DNA from: JADKHC01 sp047600805
GTDB taxonomy: Bacteria; Verrucomicrobiota; Verrucomicrobiia; Opitutales; Opitutaceae
Direction of reading: 5' to 3'
NCBI GenBank assembly: GCA_047600805.1
Contig: JASGKG010000001.1
Span: 682,001 to 746,000, forward strand
DNA: 64,000 bases
The position numbers and the translations under genes are program-made. The notes below the pieces were generated by a model. It was given only the letters and a program-made list of their open reading frames with translations. It ran no database searches and was not told the origin of the DNA. Shown here piece after piece: positions 1 through 9,063 of this stretch (positions are counted from its first letter, which is position 1; the number at the start of each line of letters is the position of its first letter).

Positions 1-78
1 GTGCGCAGCGCGGGAGATGTTTTCCAAGTCGGCGCGGAGCTTGTCGACAGTCGCTTGGCGGAGGAGGGCCTTGTCCAT
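1..78 (-). CDS. Possible histidine kinase N-terminus (partial at window edge)
   Basis: Downstream of the receiver gene, on the same strand and in the same frame after its stop, an open frame runs to the window edge. From an ATG at 78 it reads 26 residues ending in ADLENISRAAH. A helical stretch ending in a His is what a histidine kinase dimerisation helix can look like just before its phosphoacceptor motif, and pairing with a single-domain response regulator fits. This is a guess from a very short piece. The true start could lie a little upstream, because the frame is open back to the receiver stop. No transmembrane segment is visible in this fragment. Confidence 0.35.
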   Translation of the reverse strand, partial: MDKALLRQATVDKLRADLENISRAAH

Positions 79-108
79 CTGGCGAGCAAACTCATTGCTT
101 GCGCCAAT

Positions 109-489
109 TCAAGCGGACATGCGTGTTGCCAAGAGTTGCACGACTCGCTCGACGAGCTTTTTAGGGCTGAAAGGCTTCGTAATGTAGTCTAAGGCTCCGA
201 GCTCCAACCCGAGACTGCGAGCATCCGTGGTCGCCCAAGCGGAAAGAATCACGATGGGAAGCGTCGCCGTGGAAGACTGCCGGCGGAGAATTTCGCAGAT
301 CCCGAAGCCGTCGATGTCCGGTAGCATCAAATCGAGGATGATTAAGTCGGGTGGGCCGGCGCCAATGGCTTCCAAACCTGCCCGGCCGCTGGATGCCGTT
401 ATAACTTCGAACCCGGCTTTTCCGAGGTGAAAGCTGACGAGATCCGTCACATCTCGTTCGTCATCAATGCATAGGACTTTAAATGGCAC
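109..489 (-). CDS. Single-domain response regulator (CheY-like receiver)
   Basis: A 126-residue stand-alone receiver domain without an output domain. The acidic pair D9/D10 follows the first strand, the phosphoacceptor is D53 in LIILDLMLPD, the conserved Ser is S83 and the conserved Lys is K105 in ITKPF, so all the residues of a phosphorylatable receiver are present. It should relay phosphate from a histidine kinase to a protein partner rather than bind DNA. It is divergent from the ParA-like gene at 698 and is followed on its own strand by a possible kinase gene that leaves the window. The exact pathway cannot be told from the sequence. Confidence 0.9.
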   Translation of the reverse strand: MPFKVLCIDDERDVTDLVSFHLGKAGFEVITASSGRAGLEAIGAGPPDLIILDLMLPDIDGFGICEILRRQSSTATLPIVILSAWATTDARSLGLELGALDYITKPFSPKKLVERVVQLLATRMSA

Positions 490-697
490 GCTTTAGGTTA
501 GGTCCCACAGGTGACGATTTGGCTTCGAGCAGGTGACAAGCAGGTGAAACTCCCCAAGCCGATGATCTTGGCTGTCTTCGCAAAAAAGCTGCTTAAAAAA
601 CCGTGAAAAGCGCCAACGATGCTTTTTGACTCGCGACAACGCGGCGAATAAACAATTCAAGTCACTTGCTCAACGTACCTTAAAGTTACTCCACTTC

Positions 698-1588
698 ATG
701 GCCCGCAAAATTAGTTTTATCAATTACAAGGGTGGCGTCGGCAAAACCTCCCTTGTCGTGAATGTGGCGGCTTGTCTGGCCAAAGAAGGCCAGCGTGTGC
801 TTTTGTGCGACTTGGACACGCAGTCGAACGCTAGCATCTGGTTGTTGAAGTTGGATCGTTGGAACAAGATCAACAGTTCGGGCGAGGGTGCAATTTTTTC
901 GATTTTCAATCCCGGTACTGTGCGGATCAGGGACTTGGTTGTGAAGTCGGTGGTTGAAGGAAAGAACGGCGAAAAGCTTCTTCCCTCGCTGGACCTGGTG
1001 CCGACCACTTTTAATCTCGTCGACTTGGAGAACGAGTACGAACCCGAATCTAAACGTCCGGCGTACGCCATTTTTCAAGAACAACTCGCGGAAATCGAGA
1101 GCAACTACGACTACATCCTTTTTGACTGCCCGCCGAATATTTTGCGCGCCTCGCAATGCGGCGTCTTCTGTTCGAACGAGGTTTACGTGCCGGCAAATCC
1201 GGATGCGCTGAGTTTGATCGGGTTTACGCTTTTGATCGAAAAGCTCGGCAAATTTCACCAACTCTCCGCCAGCTTCCGCACGGTTGAAATGGGACCGCCG
1301 GCGCAGGTGCGCGGTGTGGTTTTCAATTCGATCAAGACGAACGTCGATATCGAGGTGCCGAAAATGCGCATGCAGCTTCGCATGAATCAATTTCGGACGG
1401 CTCGTCGCGTGGCGCAGAGCGCAAAGATTTTCACGAGCCAGGTTCGCGACGCGATGGTGGTGCGTCGCGCGGTCACGTTGGGCCTGCCCGTCGTGCTTGT
1501 CGGCCAGGAGGCTCAGCAAGAGGACAATGTTGCCCATGATTATCGGAGGGTTGCGGCGGAAATCATGAACCATACGCCAGAGGTATAA
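698..1588 (+). CDS. ParA/MinD-family ATPase (orphan)
   Basis: A deviant-Walker P-loop ATPase of 297 residues. The N-terminus MARKISFINYKGGVGKTS carries the ParA signature with the extra Lys (K11), the A' motif CDLDTQ (D38, D40) and Walker B LFDCPP (D143). The start at 698 is chosen because family proteins begin a few residues before the P-loop; the frame is open upstream to 626 without family-like sequence. Such ATPases bind nonspecific DNA or membrane when ATP-bound and position chromosomes, plasmids or large protein assemblies. No ParB-like gene follows. Instead two unrecognised genes lie on the same strand with gaps of 21 and 32 bases, so this is likely a cargo-positioning operon rather than the chromosomal parAB locus. 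Confidence 0.88.
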   Translation: MARKISFINYKGGVGKTSLVVNVAACLAKEGQRVLLCDLDTQSNASIWLLKLDRWNKINSSGEGAIFSIFNPGTVRIRDLVVKSVVEGKNGEKLLPSLDLVPTTFNLVDLENEYEPESKRPAYAIFQEQLAEIESNYDYILFDCPPNILRASQCGVFCSNEVYVPANPDALSLIGFTLLIEKLGKFHQLSASFRTVEMGPPAQVRGVVFNSIKTNVDIEVPKMRMQLRMNQFRTARRVAQSAKIFTSQVRDAMVVRRAVTLGLPVVLVGQEAQQEDNVAHDYRRVAAEIMNHTPEV

Positions 1589-1609
1589 TCCAGCGTCAAT
1601 TTCACCATC

Positions 1610-2638
1610 ATGCCTGATCCTGATCCAACGTCCGCGGGTTCCGAACCAAGCCACGAGACGCTTCGCCCAGAGTGGGAAAAGGTTCGGCGCGCATTCAGGA
1701 CCTCGATCATGGTCGACACTGCGCTCAGTAGCTTGGCGCAAAATGTCGATGGTCCTGATTGGCCGCTCACGGGTGCCGACGAGACGCCCTCGAAATACAT
1801 CGATCTGTCCTACGACGAGCTCATCGCCACGCCGGGTCTGGCCGGTAACACGGGCCGGGTGCAGCAGTTGATCACGATCTTGCGCGAGACGCAGGCGTTC
1901 GATGATCCGTTTGGCCAGATGGTTTCAGAAACGGCGGAGGCGGCGGACAAAGACAACCCGCTTCTCAAGAATATGGCGAAGCTGGGGATTTCTGAGGATT
2001 TCCCGCTGTCGCTGGTGGCCCTTCTGCCCGAGACCCGCGACTACTGCAACTTGGAGAACCTGGTGACGTTGCGCGACTTTGCTCTTTTCGCGCAGAATCT
2101 TTCTCAAACCGTCGTGGTGAGCGGCGACTTCCGTGCCTTTTTAAATGCGCTCTCTCACATCGACGAGGCGACGCTGACCTTGTACATGCCGTTCCGACCC
2201 GGTTCGAAAGGGCTGCATCTCCTCGAGGGTATTGCCCTTGCGGTGCGCGCTCAATCGGACGAAGTCCAAGCGGCGTTGGCGCTACGTTTCGGCGCGCGAT
2301 TGGGCACAAGCGACAAAGCCGCGGCGGAAAGCGCTTCGACTTTGGAAACCTCTGCAATTGAGCAAATGCTGACGCAGCAGGCTGCCGCATACATCGAATT
2401 TTTCCAAGCCGACCTCGCTTCCATTCAGCAGCAGATCGATGACGGCGTTCCTCTGAGCCGCGTGGTTGCGGTCCTCAAAAACCCGATTTTGGAAACCGTG
2501 GTCTCGGGCTTGCTAAAGCCTTACCTGCGGATGCTCGCACCGGCAGCTCCAGCACGTACGACCGCTCCGCCGCTGGACGAGGATTCGCCCAGGAAGAAGC
2601 CAGGCTGGTTTGCAAAGCTGTTCGGCCGGGTTAAATAA
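1610..2638 (+). CDS. Unrecognised protein in ParA operon
   Basis: A 342-residue protein I cannot assign to a family. There is no signal peptide or membrane helix; most of it looks helical. Residues 235-275 are Ala/Gln-rich and helical, and the C-terminus (about 305-342) is a Pro-rich linker ending in a basic aromatic tail, KKPGWFAKLFGRVK, which could be an amphipathic membrane-binding or partner-docking helix. It starts 21 bases after the ParA-like gene, so co-transcription is likely. By position it is a candidate adaptor between the ATPase and its cargo; that is inference only. Confidence 0.75.
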   Translation: MPDPDPTSAGSEPSHETLRPEWEKVRRAFRTSIMVDTALSSLAQNVDGPDWPLTGADETPSKYIDLSYDELIATPGLAGNTGRVQQLITILRETQAFDDPFGQMVSETAEAADKDNPLLKNMAKLGISEDFPLSLVALLPETRDYCNLENLVTLRDFALFAQNLSQTVVVSGDFRAFLNALSHIDEATLTLYMPFRPGSKGLHLLEGIALAVRAQSDEVQAALALRFGARLGTSDKAAAESASTLETSAIEQMLTQQAAAYIEFFQADLASIQQQIDDGVPLSRVVAVLKNPILETVVSGLLKPYLRMLAPAAPARTTAPPLDEDSPRKKPGWFAKLFGRVK

Positions 2639-2670
2639 CGGCGAAATGCGCCGATAATTTAAGGTTGTCC

Positions 2671-3381
2671 ATGTCGAACCCGCAGCAACCGCCGCTCGTC
2701 ATCAAGTTTCCGCCGCGTCCTCCCGCAGAGAAGGCCCTGGTCATCCCGCGTCGGCCGCTGAGATCTCCCTTCGAAGTATCCGAAACCACTGCGCAGACAC
2801 AAAAAGCCATCGAGGCGATTCGTTCTGCGACACGAAACCCGTGGTCTGACGGAGCATCGGGCGGTCCGGATAATCCGCTCCCTGAGTTGGAAAAATCCTT
2901 GAAGCAACTTGCCACGAAGTTGGAAGAGCGGGAGCGGTTCCTGCAGGACCTTGAAACGCGGTTGGCAGACCGCGAGCGCAACCTCGCCGAGATGGAAACG
3001 TTGCTGAAAGCCCGTGAATCGCTCCTCGAGGCGGCGAAGCAGAAGAAAGCCGCTGCCGGCGAAACTCGAAACCTCTCGAAGGAGGAACAAGAAGCGTTGG
3101 AAAAGCTGAAAGCGGAAGTCGAGCGGCAGCAGATTTCCCTCCAGCAGCAGCGCGAGGACCTTCGCGCTCGGGAAGCTTTTTTGGACGAGAGCGAAACGAA
3201 GCTCTTCCAGAAGGTTCAGGACCAGCAGGAAAAAGAAACCGAGCTGGAGCAACGCGAGGAAGATTTGCGCATACGCGAGCGTCGTCTGCGCGAGCGCGAA
3301 GCACTTACGGATCCGAAGGTCGCTGCTGCGTTGGAAGCAGAGAAGGCGGCTCGTAAGAAATTGAGCGAGTTCAACGAGTGA
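2671..3381 (+). CDS. Coiled-coil protein in ParA operon
   Basis: A 236-residue protein with a Pro-rich, basic first 35 residues and then an almost unbroken coiled coil from about residue 65 to the end, rich in Glu, Arg, Leu and Gln with repeated RERE and LEERE patterns. ATG 2671 is preferred over the in-frame TTG at 2665 because an AAGG at 2661-2664 sits at good distance from it. There is no signal peptide or membrane helix, so it is probably cytoplasmic and filamentous or scaffolding. It is the last gene of the ParA-like group. Low-complexity coiled coils resemble many unrelated proteins, so no family is assigned. Confidence 0.78.
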   Translation: MSNPQQPPLVIKFPPRPPAEKALVIPRRPLRSPFEVSETTAQTQKAIEAIRSATRNPWSDGASGGPDNPLPELEKSLKQLATKLEERERFLQDLETRLADRERNLAEMETLLKARESLLEAAKQKKAAAGETRNLSKEEQEALEKLKAEVERQQISLQQQREDLRAREAFLDESETKLFQKVQDQQEKETELEQREEDLRIRERRLREREALTDPKVAAALEAEKAARKKLSEFNE

Positions 3382-3575
3382 GCAGAATTTGTCCGGGCTA
3401 GCCTCGGATAATTGCTCCCGTGTGTGCTCATCACACGAAAGCGCCCATTTGGCGGTTAGACACGGTCGCGAAAATATGTGCGGTAATTTTTCCAAAAACC
3501 GCAAATCTCCTTGATGGGGGTGTCAACTCGCTCTGGACTGCGGCGGATAATCCGCTACTTTTTTCATTTTTCTCT

Positions 3576-6500
3576 ATGCATTTAGCGTCACTTCGTGGTT
3601 TGGCCAGCATCGTATTGGCAGTGTCCCTGTCCTTCATTTACGCCGCGGGTGCGGAAACTCAGACACTCCTTAATTCCGGGACGACTGAAGTCAGCGCGGC
3701 TGGAGCGACGTTCAAGGTCGGCGTCAAAACCTCCGGCCAATGGACGGCGCAAACCGCTGCCAGTTGGGTTACACTGAGTCCGGTAAAAGGGCAGGGTGAT
3801 GCCGAAGTCGAAGTGGCTGTCGCTGCAAACACGGGGGCCGCTCGTCGCGCTGAATTAACAGTCGCTGGTCAAAGTTACGTCCTTCTTCAGCCCATGGCTT
3901 CAGCGGCTTCTGCGGGTTCAATTTCGACGTTCTCAACCAAGCGCGACGTCACGGCGGCCGCGGACACGGTGGTGATTTCCGGGGACAATGCCACCCCGGG
4001 AACTTCCTTCGCGGTGGATAGCACAATCAAAACAGCCGTCGAGCACCGCGGCGCGATCCGCGCGATCGCCAAGGCGGGGACGGGTTACTATGTGGTGGGA
4101 GATTTCACTAAGATCGGTAATGTTTCTTCGCCCGGAATTGCGTTCGTAAATGGAACGACGCTGGCCGTGGATAAGTCAGTTTTTAATAAGGTGGCCGCAG
4201 GCTTTGACGGTGCGGTGCGTGCCATCGACGTCGATGCAAACGGCAAGATCGTGGTGGGCGGCGATTTTATGTCTTACAATGGACAAGCCGCGCCACATAT
4301 CGCACGTTTGAACGCGGACGGTGACCTCGATCCGACGTTTGCTGCCGTGTTCAATGGTAATGTGTATGCCGTGAAAGTGGTTGGCACCGACATTTACGTC
4401 GGCGGTGCGTTCACCACCTGCGCTCAGTATAATCGTGCTACCAAAACCACCAGCACTGCGGTCACTCAAAACTATCTTGTTCGCCTCACGAACTCGGGCG
4501 CGTTGGATGCGAATTTCGTGACGAGCACGTATCTCGATGGTGCGGTCTACGCGATCGCCTCGACGGCGGGCCGAATCGTCATTGGTGGCGCGTTCACAGC
4601 CTACAACGGAACTTCGCGAAATCATATCGCGGGGCTGAAGACCTCGGGCGCACTGGACACTGATTTTGCCCCGTCCGGCACGGCGTTCGACGACACGGTT
4701 TATTGCTTGGCGGTCCAGGCGAATGGGCTGATTTTAGCCGGCGGTGCCTTCACGGGCTACAACGGCACGGCCCAAGGACATCTTACGCGCCTCAACGCGA
4801 ATGGTACGCGGGACGAAACTTTCAATAACGGCTATTCTGGTGCGAGCGGCAACGTGTACGCGATCGCGACTCAGACGCTCAGCAACAACCATTATACTCC
4901 TGCCACGAGTGAAGAGCATATCCTTGTCGGCGGCAACTTCACCAGCTTCGATGGGCTCGGATGCGAGTCGATCACGCGGCTCTTGGCAGATGGCACTCCC
5001 GACCGAGAGGTTCTCGTCGATTCCACGACGTCCAGCACAAGTACCAATTATCAGAACCCTAACTGGTTTAAGACAGGTTCGGGATTCGACTCCAACGTTT
5101 ACGCACTCGTTGCATTGAGCGACAACACGATTGTTGCTGCTGGGTATTTCGTGACCTTCGACGAGCAGCCGACGCCGGGAATTGTACACCTTAACCAGAA
5201 TGGCACAGCTAACACTTACGCGGCCGCCGATGCCAAACCGAAGCGGGCCGGTACAGCTTTTGTGATTCCGACGAGTGATGGGAAATTCGTTGTTGGCGGT
5301 TCTTTCTCGTTGGTCACCGATTCTACGGGTGAACACCCGCGATTTTTCATCGCCCGGGTCGGCAGTGACGGCCAGCTCGATACCTCCTTTTATTATGCTG
5401 CCGGGGCCTCGGGAATAGGTGTGAACACGATGATTCAGCAACCAGACGGTGCGTTTCTCATCGGCGGTTCGTTCACCATGATTCAGGGCGTCACCGTGGG
5501 TAACATTGTGCGGTTGGTCGCCGACAACAACATCGATGCTTACACAGCTGGAAGGCCGCAGAGCAGCTCTTCGACTACATCGAGGAGCACGACGACGTTA
5601 ACCAAGGAGGTGCCCGCGGGCGAGGCGACCACGACCACCGTTACTCGGACGTTCAAAGACGACGGCACCGTTGCTCGAGTGACGACGATCACCAACGCAT
5701 CCGGAACGAACGTCAATTTGCTCAATGATGCAAAGAATCCGAGCGACCCCGAACCTCTCAGCATTGCTGACTGGTTCGCCTCGGGCGGTTTCAACGGACC
5801 GGTTCATGCGATGCTCCTAACCGACAGCTTGGGACACATCCTCGTCGGCGGTGCGTTTACCAACTACGCCGGCACAACCCGCAACCATCTCGCGTTGCTC
5901 CAGTCTGACGGAACCCTCGATACTATATTCAACGGCGGTAGCGGCTACGACGGCAACGTTTACGCCCTCGCGAAGCAGAGGGACGGAAAGTTCATCGTCG
6001 GTGGCGCGTTCACTACGTTCGAGGGTGTGGCGCGCTCGAAAATTATGCGTCTGAAGGCCGACGGCGCGCTCGATACGACTTTCACGGTAGGCACAGGCTT
6101 CAACGGAGACGTTCGTGGTGTTGCGATCCAGAAGTTTACGACCGGCACGACTGTAGAAGAGCGCATCGTCGTGGTGGGCTATTTCACGAGCTACAATGGA
6201 ACCGCTTGCAGTGGCATTGCTCGCTTAATGTCCGACGGCACGCTCGACACGAGTTTCTCGATTGGCACCGGCTTCACGTGGCTCGGCCTCGCGCCCAATG
6301 TGGAGGCGGTCACTGTTCAAGGTGACGGGAGCCTCCTGGTAGGTGGTGATTTCGACGGCTACGCTGGCACGCAGGTGGCAGGCGTCGTGCGGTTAGCGCC
6401 CAATGGCGCTCTTAATTCTGATGCTGCTTTCCATCTGCCCACTGTGGCGGAAGGGCTAACCGACGCTTATGCAAAAAAAATTCTGATCAGCAATGACGGT

Positions 6501-6800
6501 ACGCGCCTTTATTTGGCTGGCGCGAGCACGACCTCGCAGACAGGTTTCGCGGTATTGGTTGGTTCGAGTTCCTCTTCTTCCTCGAGTTCTTCGTCATCCT
6601 CGGGCGGATCTTCATCAAGCAGCTCTTCCAGCAGCAGCAGCAGTTCGTCGAGCAGTTCCTCCAGCAGCTCGTCGAGTTCTTCCAGCTCCAGTTCGGGCGC
6701 TACGCCGACGAGCGGCGGCGGTGGTGGTGGTGCTGGCGGATGGTTTTATCTGGTCGGTCTGGGTGCGGTTTGTTTGCTGCGCCGTGTCGCCCGTCGTTAA
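3576..6800 (+). CDS. Secreted BACON/delta-60 repeat protein with poly-Ser and C-terminal anchor
   Basis: A 1074-residue exported protein. The frame is open from 3420, but ATG 3576 gives a proper signal peptide (hydrophobic core, then AAGA before ETQ). Residues about 30-110 look like a BACON domain (SAAGATFKV, WVTLSPVKG). About 13 delta-60/DUF5122 repeats follow, each with a core such as ILVGGAFTNYAGT and an end such as SDGTLDTIF; they should fold as beta-propellers. A Ser/Thr-rich insert lies near residues 650-700. The C-terminus has a poly-Ser linker (about 6568-6702), a Gly run, WFYLVGLGAVCLL and an Arg-rich tail. The Ser codons are well mixed. Function is unknown; adhesion or glycan binding at the cell surface is plausible. 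It shares its design with the protein at 47699. Confidence 0.88.
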   Translation: MHLASLRGLASIVLAVSLSFIYAAGAETQTLLNSGTTEVSAAGATFKVGVKTSGQWTAQTAASWVTLSPVKGQGDAEVEVAVAANTGAARRAELTVAGQSYVLLQPMASAASAGSISTFSTKRDVTAAADTVVISGDNATPGTSFAVDSTIKTAVEHRGAIRAIAKAGTGYYVVGDFTKIGNVSSPGIAFVNGTTLAVDKSVFNKVAAGFDGAVRAIDVDANGKIVVGGDFMSYNGQAAPHIARLNADGDLDPTFAAVFNGNVYAVKVVGTDIYVGGAFTTCAQYNRATKTTSTAVTQNYLVRLTNSGALDANFVTSTYLDGAVYAIASTAGRIVIGGAFTAYNGTSRNHIAGLKTSGALDTDFAPSGTAFDDTVYCLAVQANGLILAGGAFTGYNGTAQGHLTRLNANGTRDETFNNGYSGASGNVYAIATQTLSNNHYTPATSEEHILVGGNFTSFDGLGCESITRLLADGTPDREVLVDSTTSSTSTNYQNPNWFKTGSGFDSNVYALVALSDNTIVAAGYFVTFDEQPTPGIVHLNQNGTANTYAAADAKPKRAGTAFVIPTSDGKFVVGGSFSLVTDSTGEHPRFFIARVGSDGQLDTSFYYAAGASGIGVNTMIQQPDGAFLIGGSFTMIQGVTVGNIVRLVADNNIDAYTAGRPQSSSSTTSRSTTTLTKEVPAGEATTTTVTRTFKDDGTVARVTTITNASGTNVNLLNDAKNPSDPEPLSIADWFASGGFNGPVHAMLLTDSLGHILVGGAFTNYAGTTRNHLALLQSDGTLDTIFNGGSGYDGNVYALAKQRDGKFIVGGAFTTFEGVARSKIMRLKADGALDTTFTVGTGFNGDVRGVAIQKFTTGTTVEERIVVVGYFTSYNGTACSGIARLMSDGTLDTSFSIGTGFTWLGLAPNVEAVTVQGDGSLLVGGDFDGYAGTQVAGVVRLAPNGALNSDAAFHLPTVAEGLTDAYAKKILISNDGTRLYLAGASTTSQTGFAVLVGSSSSSSSSSSSSSGGSSSSSSSSSSSSSSSSSSSSSSSSSSSSSGATPTSGGGGGGAGGWFYLVGLGAVCLLRRVARR

Positions 6801-6870
6801 TCCACAGATCGCGTCACCGTGTTCACCGTATTTGTGCCAGTAGAACGCTCGAGAGGGCTGCGTTGTTGAG

Positions 6871-7365
6871 ATGAAATACGCTCTGGCCCTCTCCATTGCC
6901 ATGTTGGTTTTGCCACTCGCGCGTTTGCGCGCGGTCGTGGAGGCACCGTCTGGCGAAGCGGTTTTCAGCAGCGGCATCTCCGGACTTTTCGACACGGAGC
7001 ACAACATCACGACGTCGGTCGAATATCGGTTCGCCCGCAACTGGGCGAAAATTCATCCCTGGGCCGGACTGAGTTGGGCCACGGACGGTGCCGTTTTTGC
7101 CGGCGGCGGGATACTCTATTCGCTGCTTCTTCCAAAAGACGGCTGGCGATTAACGTTTGGAGTGGGGCCTGGTTATTATGAACGTCACCAAGGTGCGGAT
7201 TTAGGAAGTCATTTGGAATTCTGCACATTTGGTGAAATTTCACGCAACATGCCCTGGAAGCATCGGGTCATGTTGAGGTTGATCCACATTTCCAACGGCG
7301 GCCTGACCGAACAGAATCCAGGCAACGAACTTCTCATGCTCGGTTACGCTATGCCCTTGCCATAG
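6871..7365 (+). CDS. pagL: PagL-like lipid A 3-O-deacylase
   Basis: A 164-residue outer membrane beta-barrel enzyme that should remove the 3-O-linked acyl chain of lipid A. An N-terminal signal peptide is evident (MKYALALSIAMLVLPLARLRA). The family signature is exact: H139-I-S141-N-G-G, then NPGNE with E153, giving the His, Ser and Glu spacing (+2, +14) of the catalytic triad known for Pseudomonas PagL. Alternating hydrophobic strands fill the rest, and the length fits the family. It starts 70 bases after the delta-60 gene. Presence of PagL implies lipopolysaccharide-bearing cells. The enzyme family is clear; the local substrate is inferred. Confidence 0.85.
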   Translation: MKYALALSIAMLVLPLARLRAVVEAPSGEAVFSSGISGLFDTEHNITTSVEYRFARNWAKIHPWAGLSWATDGAVFAGGGILYSLLLPKDGWRLTFGVGPGYYERHQGADLGSHLEFCTFGEISRNMPWKHRVMLRLIHISNGGLTEQNPGNELLMLGYAMPLP

Positions 7366-7422
7366 CCGTCCAAATCCAGCTGCATTCAACCTTTAATCCT
7401 CCCGCATTTGTCAGCGCGTTTC

Positions 7423-9000
7423 ATGAAGCATCTCCGCATCCACCTTTTCCTGGCCGGTTTGATTTCGTTGGTCGTGATCTCGGCTTATGCCGAAGAGAAA
7501 GCCCTGCTACCGGAAAAAGAGGAGGACATTCCGGTCGAATTTATCCCGACGCTCGACACGACTGTGTCCGTCGGCATGCGTCGCCTTAATAAGGGTCCGC
7601 AGGTGCGTTTCGGCAATTTGGGTTCGATGCCTCAGCCCAGCGTTGCTGCCGCGGAAGATTACAAAAAAACCAGCGCGAACTTCGTCGGCCACGGTTACAC
7701 CGACGGCTACGTTCTCGCGGATGCATTGGGCACTTACGAAAGAGATGGATTGGGCAAACCGCTCACCGCCGGAGTGGCCTATGAAAATGGCAGCTCGTGG
7801 AAATCGGTGCTTGGGTCGGACGGCATAGTTACGGTTTACACTCAGATTTATACCGCGCCCAATAACCAGGTGAACGGAGTTTACGTGCCTGATACCACCA
7901 CGACCCCAGGGCCCGATGGTACCGTTACCCAGACGCTCCTCCCAACATGGGCCAGCACACTGAAGTTCGTCGGCTATAATGCAGACCGGAGTCGTTCTTG
8001 GTCGGTCCTAAACAAGTCTCAGATCAGTGCCGATGGTAAATCGGTAAGCATGCACGCTGACGGAGTAATCTCTGCGGGTGCTTCCCTAAAGGCAGATAGC
8101 TCCGGCAGCACGGGTTTTGATTTGTCCTTCGAGCGGCGCTTGGGCCGACGCGGCAAATTGGAATGGGGCGTCACGGGTGGTTTCAAATTCGGCCTGATCA
8201 ATGCTAAAGCCGCGGGAGTTTTTCCGGCTTACCTGCTGCGCACAACTGACGTCTATAAGCTGGACCGGACTTTTAGCGGCGGATTGGTGGACGAGAGCGG
8301 CCAACTTAGAAATCCCAGTACGCAACAGCCGGGTGATGCGAGCGATCTGAAATTTCTTAAATTCTACGGCGGCGGCCAAGTGTACCAGTACGTGGACTCG
8401 GCGACTCTGAACTTGGTAACGACGGGCGGGGACCAATCGAAAGGGACTTCAGTCGATGTCAGTGACGTCAACTGGGGGACAGCAACGATCGTGGGCGAGG
8501 TGATGATCCACGGGAATTACCAATTAAAGGGTGCTTACTACTTTGCGCAATTTGGCCCAACCCTTCGCTATCGTTTCAACGATCGTTGGTCCGTGAGTAC
8601 AAGCGCCGGATTGGCGTTGGCCTGGGTGGGAACACGGTTTCGCGCCACGGAATTCTACAATACTTGGAATGATCTTCCTGAATATGAATACGGATCCACC
8701 ACAAACCGAGTCCGCGTGGATCTGGAAGGCAACCAGACCGAATATCACCTGACCGAATCAAACGATACCCATAAATTCATTCCCGGTTACTATTTTGAAT
8801 TTAATGCGGAGTATTGGGCGACGGAGCGCACCGGCTTTTTCGCCGGTGTGACGGGCCAAGGTCTGCGCAAGTACAATCAAAACAGGCTTGGCGATCAGGT
8901 CGATCCTCGCGACAGAACCAAAGTTATTCCAGGTCGGACGGCGACGGTTGATTTTGGCGAGACGATCGGATGGCGCATGGGCATCATGACCCGCTTCTGA
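7423..9000 (+). CDS. Exported envelope protein, probably outer membrane barrel
   Basis: A 525-residue protein with a signal peptide (MKHLRIHLFLAGLISLVVISAYA, then EEK). ATG 7423 is chosen over the in-frame TTG at 7408 because it starts directly at the signal peptide. The second half has repeated amphipathic strands with aromatic residues (for example YYFAQFGPTLRYRF, YYFEFNAEYW) and it ends in Phe (MGIMTRF), as outer membrane barrels often do. I do not recognise a family. It follows the PagL-like gene by 57 bases and could be co-expressed. Function unknown. Confidence 0.75.
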   Translation: MKHLRIHLFLAGLISLVVISAYAEEKALLPEKEEDIPVEFIPTLDTTVSVGMRRLNKGPQVRFGNLGSMPQPSVAAAEDYKKTSANFVGHGYTDGYVLADALGTYERDGLGKPLTAGVAYENGSSWKSVLGSDGIVTVYTQIYTAPNNQVNGVYVPDTTTTPGPDGTVTQTLLPTWASTLKFVGYNADRSRSWSVLNKSQISADGKSVSMHADGVISAGASLKADSSGSTGFDLSFERRLGRRGKLEWGVTGGFKFGLINAKAAGVFPAYLLRTTDVYKLDRTFSGGLVDESGQLRNPSTQQPGDASDLKFLKFYGGGQVYQYVDSATLNLVTTGGDQSKGTSVDVSDVNWGTATIVGEVMIHGNYQLKGAYYFAQFGPTLRYRFNDRWSVSTSAGLALAWVGTRFRATEFYNTWNDLPEYEYGSTTNRVRVDLEGNQTEYHLTESNDTHKFIPGYYFEFNAEYWATERTGFFAGVTGQGLRKYNQNRLGDQVDPRDRTKVIPGRTATVDFGETIGWRMGIMTRF

Positions 9001-9020
9001 TCGGGGCGTTTGGTCCATGA

Positions 9021-9042
9021 CCTCAGCCTATCTGGGCTGAGG
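9021..9042. terminator. Hairpin between convergent genes
   Basis: CCTCAGCC at 9021-9028 and GGCTGAGG at 9035-9042 form a perfect 8-bp stem with a 6-base loop. It lies between the converging envelope-protein gene and ispH. There is no T-run on either side, so it may be a weak or factor-assisted bidirectional terminator. Confidence 0.5.
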
Positions 9043-9063
9043 CTCACTAGGAAGAGCACCTGA

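Noticed and set aside
686..1741. Long open frame (351 codons) on the minus strand
   Set aside because: It lies antisense to the ParA-like gene, whose P-loop and Walker motifs are clear; the product is His/Arg-rich with no family resemblance, a typical high-GC shadow.
2659..3504. Leu/Phe-rich open frame of 281 codons on the minus strand
   Set aside because: It is the complement of the Glu/Lys/Gln codons of the coiled-coil gene, which explains the false hydrophobic look.
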